Shown here piece by piece: positions 7,867 to 17,400 of a DNA stretch of 27,271 nt (its first letter is position 1; every line of letters begins with the position of its first letter). This stretch comes from Pelagophyceae sp. CCMP2097 (lineage: Eukaryota > Sar > Pelagophyceae): the NCBI GenBank assembly GCA_026770575.1, contig MU657211.1, forward strand, positions 131,912 through 159,182, given 5' to 3'. A program made the translations under genes and the position numbers. The notes beneath the pieces were generated by a model that had not been told where the DNA came from, did no database searches, and saw only the letters and a program-made list of their open reading frames with translations.

Positions 7867-10389
7867 ATGTTTGGGTGTACGAGGGCCATGCTGTTCACGA
7901 GCGTGGCCTCGATGGTCCAGCTGGGCCGCGGCCTCGTCGTGCGCGCGCCGCGCTTCGCCGGCCGCGCCGCCCACGCCAAGGTGGCCATGCGCTCGGTGAC
8001 GATGGACCTCCAGCCGCTGACGACGCTCCGCAACATCGCCATCATTGCCCACGCAAGGCCCAGCGCAAACGCACAGCAACCCGGAGACATCCTGGAGACA
8101 CCCGGACCGGCGAAGTGGAGACGCCGAAGAAGCGCAAACGAAAGCCCGCCGCAACTGCCACATGGCTTGCCGCGGGCGCGGCAGCTGCAACTTGGGCCAA
8201 ACTTAGAGGCCACCGCGGCGGTTCGGCCGCCCGTCCGGCACGATGGCCGGCCGGCCGCCGCGAAGCGCGGGGGCGCCGGGCCCAAAAGGCCTCGAAAGGC
8301 GCGCGTCGAAAGTTTTCGGAAGACGCGGCCTGGCCACGACCGCCAAAAGCGGCGCTGCGGGCCGCCGGCGGCCGGGGCTGGGCCGATGCGTGCCTCGCTG
8401 GAGAGGTTTCTGCCGGCCCGGCCCTGGGCCCGTCGGATCCGCGGAGCGGCGAACTCTATGTCGTGCTCTTTGCGCGGGCGTTCGCCGCTTGACTCTTCTG
8501 CTAGGTCGATCACGGCAAGACGACGCTGGTCGACGCTTTGCTGAAGCAGTCGAACGTGTTCCGCGAGAACGAGGTGGTGCAGACGTGCGTTATGGATTCC
8601 AACGACCAGGAGAAGGAGCGCGGCATTACCATTCTGGCCAAGAATGCCGCGATTGAGTACAAGGGTGTCAAGATCAACATCGTCGACACGCCGGGTCACG
8701 CCGACTTCGGCGGCGAGGTCGAGCGCATCCTCAACATGGTCGACGGCGTCCTCCTCGTCGTCGACTCCGTCGAGGGGCCCAAGTGCGTTTTTGGAGCGGA
8801 AGAAGGGGCCTTTGACGACCCGCAACCCTCCCCGCTAGGCCGCAAACGCGCTTCGTGCTGAAGAAGGCTCTGGAGCTGGGCCTCACCGTGGTCCTTGTCG
8901 TGAACAAGATTGACCGGCCGCAGGCTCGCCCGGAGTTCGTCGTCGACAAGACGTTTGACCTCTTCGTTGAGCTGCAGGCGACGGACGAGCAGACGGACTT
9001 TTCGATTGTGTACGCGTCTGCGATCAACGGCTTGTCGGGTACGAACTGGAAGGAGATGGAGAACAGCATGGTCCCCCTCCTCGACACCATCCTCGAGGCC
9101 ATCCCGCCGCCCATGGTCGACGCCGCGGCGCCGGCGCAGCTTTTAGTGGCGAACATTGACTTTGACGACTTCAAGGGCAAGCTCGGCATCGGCCGCATCC
9201 GCTCGGGCGTGCTCAAGGCGGGCGACTCTGCCACATTCGGCGCCATGATGGGCCCCGAGGACACCATGCGCAACATCAAGATCAACGACTTGTTTGTCTA
9301 CACCAACCTCGGCAAGTCGGCCGTGCAGTCGGCTTCCGCCGGCGAGATCGTCATGTTTTCGGGCGTGTCGGACATTCAGATCGGCGAGACTCTCGTGGAG
9401 AAGTCGTCGCCGCTGCCCCTCCCCAAGCTCATCGTCGAGGAGCCGACGGTGTCCATGTCCTTCGGCGTGAACAAGTCCCCCCTCGCCGGCCGCGACGGCG
9501 ACAAGCTCACCTCGCGCGTGATCCGCGACCGCCTTTACAAGGAGCTCGACCGCAACGTCGCGCTGCAGGTCGAGCCCGCCGACTCCGGCGACGCCTTCAA
9601 GGTCTCCGGCCGCGGGCCGCTCCACCTTACCGTGCTGATCGAGTCCATGCGCCGCGAGGGCTTTGAGCTCGAGGTCGGCCCGCCCGAGGTCATCATCAAG
9701 TTGGTCGACGGCGTCAAGTCGGAGCCGTTCGACGCCATCGAGATCCAGGCCCCGGACGAGTACTCTTCCGCGGTTGTTGATCTGCTGAACCGCCGCAAGG
9801 GCGAGATGCAGGACATGGGCAAAACTGAGGTCGGCGACTACACGTACGTCAAGTACCTCCTTCCGACGCGCGGCACCATCGGCCTGCGCACGCAGCTCCT
9901 CTCCGCCACGCGCGGCACGGCGGTCATCGACTCGAACTTTGACTCGTACCGACCCTACGTGGGCATCCTGGAGCAGCGGTCGCAGGGCTCCCTGCTCGCC
10001 TTCGAGGAGGGCGAGGCCACGACCTTTGGCATCATGGGCGCCCAGGATCGCGGCCTCCTCTTCGCCACGCCCAAGACGAGTGTCTACAAGGACATGATCG
10101 TCGGCATCCACCAGCGACCAGGTGCGCCTTCGCACCACGAGCCTTCTTGGGATGGTGGCCTTACTCCGCCGAATTAGGCGACCTGCGCGTCAATGTCTGC
10201 AAGACGAAGCAGCTGACGAACATGCGCTCTGCGAACAAGGGCATCATCGAGGGTTTGACCACCGCGCTCGAGCTGACGCTCGACTCGGCGATCGAGTACA
10301 TTGCCGAGGGCGAGCTCGTCGAAGTTACTCCCAAGTCGATCCGCATGGCGAAAAAGGTCGGCTGGGACAAAAAGGGCAACAAGGCGTAA
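7867..10389 (+). CDS. typA: TypA/BipA-type translational GTPase, four exons
   Basis: Exons 7867-8052, 8505-8782, 8839-10121 and 10178-10389 join in phase to 652 residues. The G domain shows G1 AHVDHGKTT (61-69), RGITI in switch I, G3 DTPGH (123-127), G4 NKID (177-180) and G5 SAING. Domain II, the GRGPLHL segment and the C-terminal [13 protein letters not shown] and [11 protein letters not shown] blocks are diagnostic of TypA/BipA, a ribosome-associated GTPase linked to stress and ribosome assembly. The 60-residue N-terminal extension is rich in Arg/Ala and fits an organelle-targeting sequence; plastid is more likely by family, mitochondrion not excluded. An internal ATG at 7888 is an alternative start. 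Introns 2 and 3 are 56-bp GT-AG; intron 1 is 452 bp and must use a GC donor. The divergent upstream region is shared with the Sel1 gene. Confidence 0.93.
8053..8504 (+). other. GC-AG intron 1 of the TypA gene
   Basis: The exon ends GCC CAC and the next bases are GCAAGG; the acceptor is TTCTGCTAG|GTCGATCAC. Splicing recreates the invariant IAHVDHGKTT Walker A region in phase 0. There is no GT at this boundary. At 452 bp it is several times longer than most other introns in the window. Arg/Ala-rich frames within it look non-coding. Confidence 0.9.
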
Positions 10390-10858
10390 GTGGACCAGAC
10401 GAGGGCCGCCCAAAGGAAGCGCCCTTGATACCGCCATACCCCGGCGCGCTCCCAGCGCGCGGCCTTTTGAAGGCGGTAGGGCGCACCGCATGGACGCGTA
10501 CCGGCGACGGCCCCTTTTTGACCCGACGACGACACACCGGCGGACGAATAAGTTTCGACTGCCTTAGATATCCTGGCCTCACAGTCCGACTGCCTCCGAA
10601 ATCCTGGCCTCCCGCCTCCCAGTCCGACTGCCTCCGATATCCGTGGCCTCGCGGCGGCGTAGATGCCGCCTGGACGAGCAGAGCAGCTCGTGTCTCGAGA
10701 CGCCTGCGTCGCGGGCGGGTCTCGCGGACAGGTCTGTCCGTTCACGCGGCGTCACGATTTCAGAGAAGCCTGCCTCTAGGCCTGAGGTCTCAAGGTGCTT
10801 ACTAAGACGTCGAGCTCGTCGAGCCTCCCGAGACCGTCCCCACCCAGACGTCGCCTGC
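10390..10858. other. intergenic region with short imperfect direct repeats
   Basis: The sequence CCGACTGCCTCCGAAATCC and close variants occur three times between about 10556 and 10650, spaced roughly 30-40 bp and each followed by TGGCCTC. The rest shows nothing I can name; the 3' end of TypA and the promoter of the repeat-RAP gene must lie here. An open frame extends upstream of the chosen ATG 10859, but it lacks an ATG and runs through these repeats. Confidence 0.45.
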
Positions 10859-13800
10859 ATGCCCAAGTTCCCGCCGCGCACGCCGCTGGCGATCCTCCGA
10901 CTGCCAGCTCGCCACTTCGCCGCCCATGGTCCGGCCGAAGCGCAGCTCTTCGTGCGCAACCTGCCGAGCGGCACCACGATGGACGCCGTGCGCGGCGCAT
11001 TCGAAGCCGTGTGCGCCGTGCGGGGCGTCCGGGTCCCGACGGATCCTCAGACGGGCAAGCCGCGGCATTACGCCTTTGTGACCGTCGATGCGGCCGAGGC
11101 GGACAAGGCGCTCGCCGCAATGGACGGCTCGACCTTGGGCGGCCGCCGGATTGCGGTCCAGCTGAACACCAACAAGGCGCCGGCGCAAACGACTTCCACG
11201 AGTCAGCCACGTCTCCGCGGCAAGGCAGCGGCGATCGCGCTGAACAAGCAGCTCGTCTCCAGCGAGACCGCCGCCGACGTGCTGTCGCTCTTCGAGAACA
11301 AGGGCGGCGATTTCAACTACGTCAACTTTGCAACGTCGCTCCACCGACTCGGAGTCCTCAGCCGTTCATTCGACATGTCATCTCGGCCGCTCCTGCACAA
11401 GTTGGTGGAACGCGCTGTTTCGAGCATTATGAACGAGTCGAACCAGTGGGATTCGCGGGGCCTTGCGAGTGCGTGTTGGGGTATTGCCAAGATTGGCAAC
11501 GTCGAAGCGCTGGCGCTGTTTGAGGCGGTCGCCGCAGAGGCATCAAAGAAGATCGCGACGTTCGACCCGCAAGCGCTCGCAAACACCGCGTGGGCTTATG
11601 CGACAGCAGGAGTCGCGGCGCCGGCGCTGTTCGAGGCGATCGCTGGGGAAGCACCAAAGAAGATCGAGACGTTCGTCCCACAAGCGCTCGCCAACACCGT
11701 CTGGGCCTATGCGACGGCGGGAGTCGAGGCGCCGGCGCTGTTCGACTCGGTCGCTGCGGAGGCACCAAAGAAGATCGCGACGTTCGATCCGCAAGCGCTC
11801 GCCAACACCGCGTGGGCTTATGCGACGGCGGGAGTCGAGGCGCCAGCGCTGTTCGACTCGGTCGCTGCGGAATCATCGAAGAAAATCTTGGCGTTTAACC
11901 CGCAAAACCTCGCAAACATCATGTGGGCTTATGCGACGGTGGGATTGGCGGCGCCGGCGCTGTTCGAGGCGGTCGCCGCAGAGACACCAAAGAAGATCGC
12001 GACGTTCGTCCCGCAAGCGCTCGCGAACACCGTGTGGGCTTATGCAAAGGCAGGTGTTGAAGCGCCGGCGCTGTTCGAGGCGGTCGCTGTAGAATCATCG
12101 AAGAAGGTCGCGGCGTTTAATTCACAAGATCTTGCAAACACAATGTGGGCTTATGCGACGGCGGGAATCGAAGCGCCGGCGCTGTTCGAGGCGGTCGCAG
12201 CAGAGGCATCAAAGAAGATCGCGACGTTCAACTCGCAAAACCTCGCAAATACCGTGTGGGCTTATGCGACGGCGGAGGTCAAGGCGTCGGCGCTGTTCGA
12301 GGCGGTCGCCGCAGAGGCATCAAAGAAGATCGAGACGTTCAACCCGCAACACCTCGCGAACACCGCGTGGGCTTATGCGACGGCGGGCGTCGAGGCGCCG
12401 GCGCTGTTCGAGGCAGTCGCCACAGAAGCATCGAAGAAGATCACGGCGTTTGACCCGCAAACCCTCGCAAACATCGTGTGGGCTTTTGCGACGGCGGGAG
12501 TCGAAGCGCCGGCGCTTTTCGAGGCGGTCGCCGCAGAGGCACCAAAGAAGATCGAGACGTACAATTCGCAAGCGCTGACGAACACCGTCTGGGCTTATGC
12601 GACGGCGGGAACTGACGCGCCGGTTCTGTTTGAGGCGGTCGCCGCAGAAGCACCAAAGAAGATTGCGACGTTCAATTCGCAAGCGCTCGCGAACACCGCG
12701 TGGGCTTATGCGGCGGCAGGAGTCGAGGCGCCGGCGCTGTTCGAGGTGATCGCCGCAGAAGCACAAAAAAAGATCGCAACATTCAAGTCGCAAGAGCTCG
12801 CGAACATCGTGTGGGCCTATGCGACAGCGGAAGTGGAGGCACCGGCGCTGTTCGATGCGGTCGCCGCAGAGGCGCCAAAGAAGATGGAGACGTTCAACTC
12901 GCAAAAACTCGCGAACACCGTGTGGGCGTATGCGACGGTAGGCGTCGAGGCGCCGGCGCTGTTCGAGGCGATCGCCGCAGAAGCATCAAAGAAGATTGCG
13001 ACGTTAACCCCACAAGCTCTTGCAAACACCGTCTGGGCTTTTGTGACGGCGGGCGTCGAGGCGCCGGCGCTGTTCGAGGCCATCGCTGCAGAGGCACCAG
13101 AGAAGATCGCGACGTTCACCCCGCAAAACCTCGCGATTACCGTGTGGGCTTATACAAAGGCAGGAATCGAAGCACCGGCGCTGTTCGAGGCGATCGCTGC
13201 GGAATCATCAAAGAAGATCGCGACTTTCGATTCGCAAGGACTCGCGAACACCGTGTGGGCCTATGCGACGGCAGGGGTCGAAGCGCCGGCGCTTTTCGAG
13301 GCGGTCTCCGCAGAGGCACCAAAGAAGATTGCGACGTTCAACTCGCAAAACCTCGCCAACACCGTGTGGGCCTATTCAACGGCGGGAGTCGCGGCGCCGG
13401 CGCTGTTCGAGGCGGTCGCTGCAGAATCATCAGAGAAGATCGAGACGTTCAACCCGCAAGAGCTCGCAAACACCGCGTGGGCCTATGCGACGGCAGGAGT
13501 CGAGGCGCTGGCGCTGTTCGAGGTGATTGCTTTGAGAATCGAACCAAAGATCAGCGAGTTCAGTCCCGACGAACTGTCTCAGTTACACCCAGTCTACATT
13601 CATCTGCGACTGGAGGCGCCGCAGCACGCATTGACGTTGCTGCTGAGTCGGCACGAGGCCGACCTTCGTGCAGCTTATAGTCGTCAAGAGCCGAGCCCAT
13701 CTCGATCGCAGCGTGATGCGTCGGCGGCGCTCTCCCGCATCGGATGGGCGCACGAGTTCGAGCACGTCACTGCCGAAGGGATCAGCCTCGACATGGCGGA

Positions 13801-14251
13801 CCCAGCTTTAAAGGTTGGCGTGGAGTACGACGGCCCGACGCATTATCTCGTCGGTTCCTCGGATGGCGTTCCGACTCGCGTGCTCGACGGCAAGTCCAAG
13901 TTCAAGACGAGACTGCTCCGCCGTCTGGGCTGGAAGCTGGTCCGCGTGCCTTACTTTGAATGGCAGACGCGGTCGAGTGCCGAACGAGAAGCGTACCTGC
14001 GCGACGAAATGGCCGACGCGTTCAGTCCGAGACGAGACGCCGCCGTCCAGTCAGCGGACGGAGGCGATGCGTCGGCGACGACGGGCGAGGCTGCGAGCCG
14101 CGAGTGCGGCGAAGCAGCGTACTCGCGGATGACGGTCAAGGATCTCAAGGCGCTCTTGAAAGAGCGCGGCCTCAAGCAGGCGGGCCTCAAGAAGGAGCTC
14201 GTGCGGCGCCTCGAGGACGAGGACCAGAGGCCTTTGGGATCGGCTGGCTGA
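10859..14251 (+). CDS. RRM / 37-residue (heptatricopeptide) repeat / RAP / SAP RNA-binding protein
   Basis: A single exon encodes 1130 residues from ATG 10859. The first 25 residues are basic and amphipathic (MPKFPPRTPLAILRLPARHF), suggesting organelle import. An RRM follows (about 29-108; RNP2 LFVRNL, RNP1 RHYAFVTV). Residues 219-884 are 18 contiguous 37-residue units, each built around ALFEAVAAEA, KKIATF, LANTVWAYA and AGVEAP, with decayed units on both sides. A RAP domain follows (about 955-1035; E989-Y-D-G-P-T-H995, then RRLGWKLVRVPYFEW), then a SAP motif (about 1088-1122, MTVKDLKALLKERG). Repeat-plus-RAP proteins are known organellar RNA-processing or stability factors in apicomplexans and algae; RAP has a PD-(D/E)XK-like fold. 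The RRM and SAP additions are unusual. The frame-1 tail at 1-165 is a relative. Identification of domains is firm; RNA target and organelle are inference. Confidence 0.9.
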   Translation: MPKFPPRTPLAILRLPARHFAAHGPAEAQLFVRNLPSGTTMDAVRGAFEAVCAVRGVRVPTDPQTGKPRHYAFVTVDAAEADKALAAMDGSTLGGRRIAVQLNTNKAPAQTTSTSQPRLRGKAAAIALNKQLVSSETAADVLSLFENKGGDFNYVNFATSLHRLGVLSRSFDMSSRPLLHKLVERAVSSIMNESNQWDSRGLASACWGIAKIGNVEALALFEAVAAEASKKIATFDPQALANTAWAYATAGVAAPALFEAIAGEAPKKIETFVPQALANTVWAYATAGVEAPALFDSVAAEAPKKIATFDPQALANTAWAYATAGVEAPALFDSVAAESSKKILAFNPQNLANIMWAYATVGLAAPALFEAVAAETPKKIATFVPQALANTVWAYAKAGVEAPALFEAVAVESSKKVAAFNSQDLANTMWAYATAGIEAPALFEAVAAEASKKIATFNSQNLANTVWAYATAEVKASALFEAVAAEASKKIETFNPQHLANTAWAYATAGVEAPALFEAVATEASKKITAFDPQTLANIVWAFATAGVEAPALFEAVAAEAPKKIETYNSQALTNTVWAYATAGTDAPVLFEAVAAEAPKKIATFNSQALANTAWAYAAAGVEAPALFEVIAAEAQKKIATFKSQELANIVWAYATAEVEAPALFDAVAAEAPKKMETFNSQKLANTVWAYATVGVEAPALFEAIAAEASKKIATLTPQALANTVWAFVTAGVEAPALFEAIAAEAPEKIATFTPQNLAITVWAYTKAGIEAPALFEAIAAESSKKIATFDSQGLANTVWAYATAGVEAPALFEAVSAEAPKKIATFNSQNLANTVWAYSTAGVAAPALFEAVAAESSEKIETFNPQELANTAWAYATAGVEALALFEVIALRIEPKISEFSPDELSQLHPVYIHLRLEAPQHALTLLLSRHEADLRAAYSRQEPSPSRSQRDASAALSRIGWAHEFEHVTAEGISLDMADPALKVGVEYDGPTHYLVGSSDGVPTRVLDGKSKFKTRLLRRLGWKLVRVPYFEWQTRSSAEREAYLRDEMADAFSPRRDAAVQSADGGDASATTGEAASRECGEAAYSRMTVKDLKALLKERGLKQAGLKKELVRRLEDEDQRPLGSAG
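11513..13510 (+). repeat. 18 tandem 111-bp coding repeats
   Basis: Eighteen head-to-tail units of exactly 111 bp (37 codons) without a single indel. Most positions are invariant at protein level, while positions 10, 11, 15, 18, 19, 21, 26 and 35 vary. Further degenerate units flank the array (about residues 182-218 and 885-921 of the host protein). High nucleotide similarity implies recent duplication or gene conversion. Confidence 0.95.
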
Positions 14252-14494
14252 TTGATAACATGTATACTTTCCTTGGATACGGACGACCCACTCTCCAGCC
14301 TGCGTCCGGGCGGTCCCTTCTTCGAAACTAAAGTGCGAGGTCACGAATAAGAGGGGTTGTCGAGCTCAAGGGTGCACGTCGAGTTGCACGCTGGGAGGCG
14401 CCAGGTGCGGCATCGCCCGATGCAAAGCTGCATGTTAAAAAGGGGCTCGTTTCCTAGGCTGTGGGTCCCGCTCGGCGTTTCGGCGGCGTACGAT

Positions 14495-17400
14495 TTACGA
14501 AGGGAAGCTCTGCGGGCAGCCCATGTGGCGGAGGCGTGTCATTCGGGCGAGGTGGTTCGAGGAGGCGTCGCGCGGGAAGGCCGTCGTCGCTCCCGTCGTC
14601 GCTCCGGGCGCGTGGCCGCGGCGTTGGACAAGTTCTTCGATGGAGGCGGCCTTTTGCAGCGCGTGCCGCGCGGGTCGCGCGTCGAGGCGGCCGAGGGGCG
14701 GGCAGAGCGCGCGGGCGGCGGGGAGCTCCGAGGCGAGGAAGGCGAGCGCGGGCACGCTGCGGTTCGTCCTCCACGCCGTGCCGTGCTGCCTCGGGACGTG
14801 CCTGCCGAGGCCGTTTGGCTTTGTTTTAAACGCCGAAGACAGCTGGAACGAGGACTCGAGCGCCGACATGGACTCGAAGACGCCGTCCCAGTCCGCGCGG
14901 TCCGCAATCGCAAGTTTCGGCGCCGACTGCGACACCGCCAGCACCGGCGCGTCGTCCAAGGCCGCCGCCAGCAGCAACGACGTCGTCTTGCGCCGCTCCA
15001 CCGTCGCCCTTGCGGCGCGGTCCGGTTCCGGCGTCTTCGGCGCAAACGTCCAAGGCACGGCATCGCTGCCCTGCGCAGAGTTGATGTCCAGCTGCCCCAC
15101 TAAAGCCCACCTCGCTCGGCCGGCGGCGGCCCAGATCTTGACGACGCCGTTTTCGAAACATGTCGCAACCTACTTTCTCAAAGGTCCCAAGCGACCGTGC
15201 GGTCGCCGCGAGCGGCTCTGAAACGGCTCTTCCGGGTTTGCAGGTGGTCGGCGCGGGTCGAGACCGCGCCCGGCCACGCTTCCACGGCGGTGACCTCGGA
15301 GTCTTTGTGGGCCTGCCAGCATGTCCGAATCACGGGCCGCGGGCTCCCGCCAGGCGGCGCGGCGGCTGGCGTGCCGCCGGCTGGGACGGCGGTGCCGCAA
15401 GTCTCGGCCGCGCCTCGTCGCGGCGGCGGCGGCATCATGGAGGTATCCTCCATGACTTGGGCTCGATCAATGCCAAAAATCGACATGTGCGAATGCCGCC
15501 GCGACTTGATCAGCGCCGCGACGTCGACGTGCGCGTGCCTGTGGGCGACGCGGTAAGGGCGCTCCGGAATCACGCAGAGACTCGGGCCGGGTCGCGGCCC
15601 CAGCGCCGGGATCCCGTTTTCCATCTTGGTCGGCGTTTCGGGCGCGGCATCGCGCAGCGCGCGCTTGAGGTTGTAGTTCTTCCGCCGCACGGCTGCGACG
15701 GCGCGGCAGTCGCGGTCCGCGAAGAACGAATTTTCAAAACTCCAAGACACCGCGCAGCCGCCGTCGCCGCCCGCCAGCAGCACCGCGCCGTGCGCCGCGG
15801 TGCCCTCGTCGAACCTGCAGCCGGACATTCGCACGGTGCGCCTCCTGGACAGGGCCTCTGTGAAAAAGAGGACCACGCTGCGCTCTGCAGGTTCGACCAC
15901 GCTCTGCATCCAAAGTCGCGTCCAAAGGACGCGGCGGCGCGCGTCAGAGCCGTCAAGACTTTCAGACACCCGACGAACCAGCCGCCTTGGTCGCCGGAGG
16001 CGGCTTGGTCGCCCGCAGGGGGGTCTTCCACGCCGGCGGCAGCGTCGGGCGCGCCGGCCGCGTCCCCGGCGGGCGGCTCGCCCGCGGCGTCGTCGCCGGC
16101 CGCGGACTCGGGCGCTTCGTATTTCGGCGCGAGCGTGCGGTGCGGCGACAGAATCTTCTGGTCGAAAACGCACAGAATGGTGCACTTTGGCACGCGCCAC
16201 AAGTATATGGCCGCCGCCGACGACGCCCCGGCGAGGATCGGGTACGGCGACACGAACGCGACGCACAGCAGCCGCTCCGCCGCCTCGGGAGAGCGGCCTA
16301 AAAAGCGCCGTGTCGCACTTTGCCGACAAAGCCCGTCCCGTGACGCCCCGACGCCGCGTGGGGCACGCCTCGCTCCAAAGGCCACGGGCGCGCACCGAGT
16401 TCGCCATCGCCGCCTGCCGCCGCGGCGCCGCGGAGCGCTTCGGCGAGGCGCAGCGCCGTCGGCGGGAGCACGCACGAGCCGAGGAGAGAAAACAATTCTA
16501 AATCCCAGACGCACACCTGCGACGCGTCGCGGCCGCCGGGGCGCCTAATGAATACGTCTCCCGCGGCGCGCGCGGGCCCGCTCGCAGCGGCGTTTGCACT
16601 TGACGGTTTGGGTCGCCCACCGCCGCCGACGCTCCGGGTTTCCCACCGCCGCCGACGCGGTGGGGCGCGAGATGGACGCCATGAGGTTCAGGTGCGCGTC
16701 CGTCGCCAGGAAGAGCACCTAACGGCACCGTCCAGCGCGAATACGGTCGACGGCCCTCGAGGCGTGGGAAACAAGGAGGGCCACGCGCCTCGTGCTCCAG
16801 TTGCTTCTCCTTCTGCGCCTCGGGCGCCGGCGAGTCGTCTTCGTCCGCGTCGCTCGCCGAGTCGCTGTCGCTGTCGTCGAAGAGCGACCGGCCGGAGGCC
16901 TCTGCCAGGTTCGTCAACGTCGCCGCACGCGACGTCCCGCCCCGCGACGCCGCCGCGCACGACGACGAAGGGACCGGCAGAGTCCTCGCGGCCGACGCCA
17001 CGGACGCCGGGCCCGCGCGAACCGGCACGTCGGCGAGATCCGACGGGTCCGAACCTGCGCGCCCGCGTCCCCAAGAAGCAGGCGCGTCCGGGCTCTGGCG
17101 AGGCAGACAATCGCACCGAGGATCTTGACGTCGCGCAGGCGCGCCGATCGCGCCGACATGCCTGCGGGTGGCGCACGGCGTTTGGACGGGAGCGGGCCGT
17201 TTCGACAGTGGTACTTTTAGTCAAGACAGAGACCGCAGACTCGTCCAACTGACCCGGCGCCAGAGGAGCCGCGGCACTGACCTGCTTGAACATCTGCTCT
17301 TCGAAAGCCGACCTGTCGGCTTTCGTCGCTGACCGCAATGGTGCCGTCGCTGGCGCCGGCGGAGACGCAGAGCGCGTCTCCGCCGTTTGCGATAATGGCG

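Noticed and set aside
7542..8825. Long minus-strand frame opposite the TypA 5' part
   Set aside because: It is antisense to conserved TypA exons and crosses the intron; it has no motif and reflects GC-rich codon bias.
11513..13510. CRISPR-like regular repetition
   Set aside because: The repeats are contiguous 111-bp coding units without spacers, in a eukaryotic gene.
12700..13680. Repetitive plus-strand frame with GLCDGGSRGAGAVRG units
   Set aside because: It is a frame-shifted shadow of the 111-bp coding repeats.
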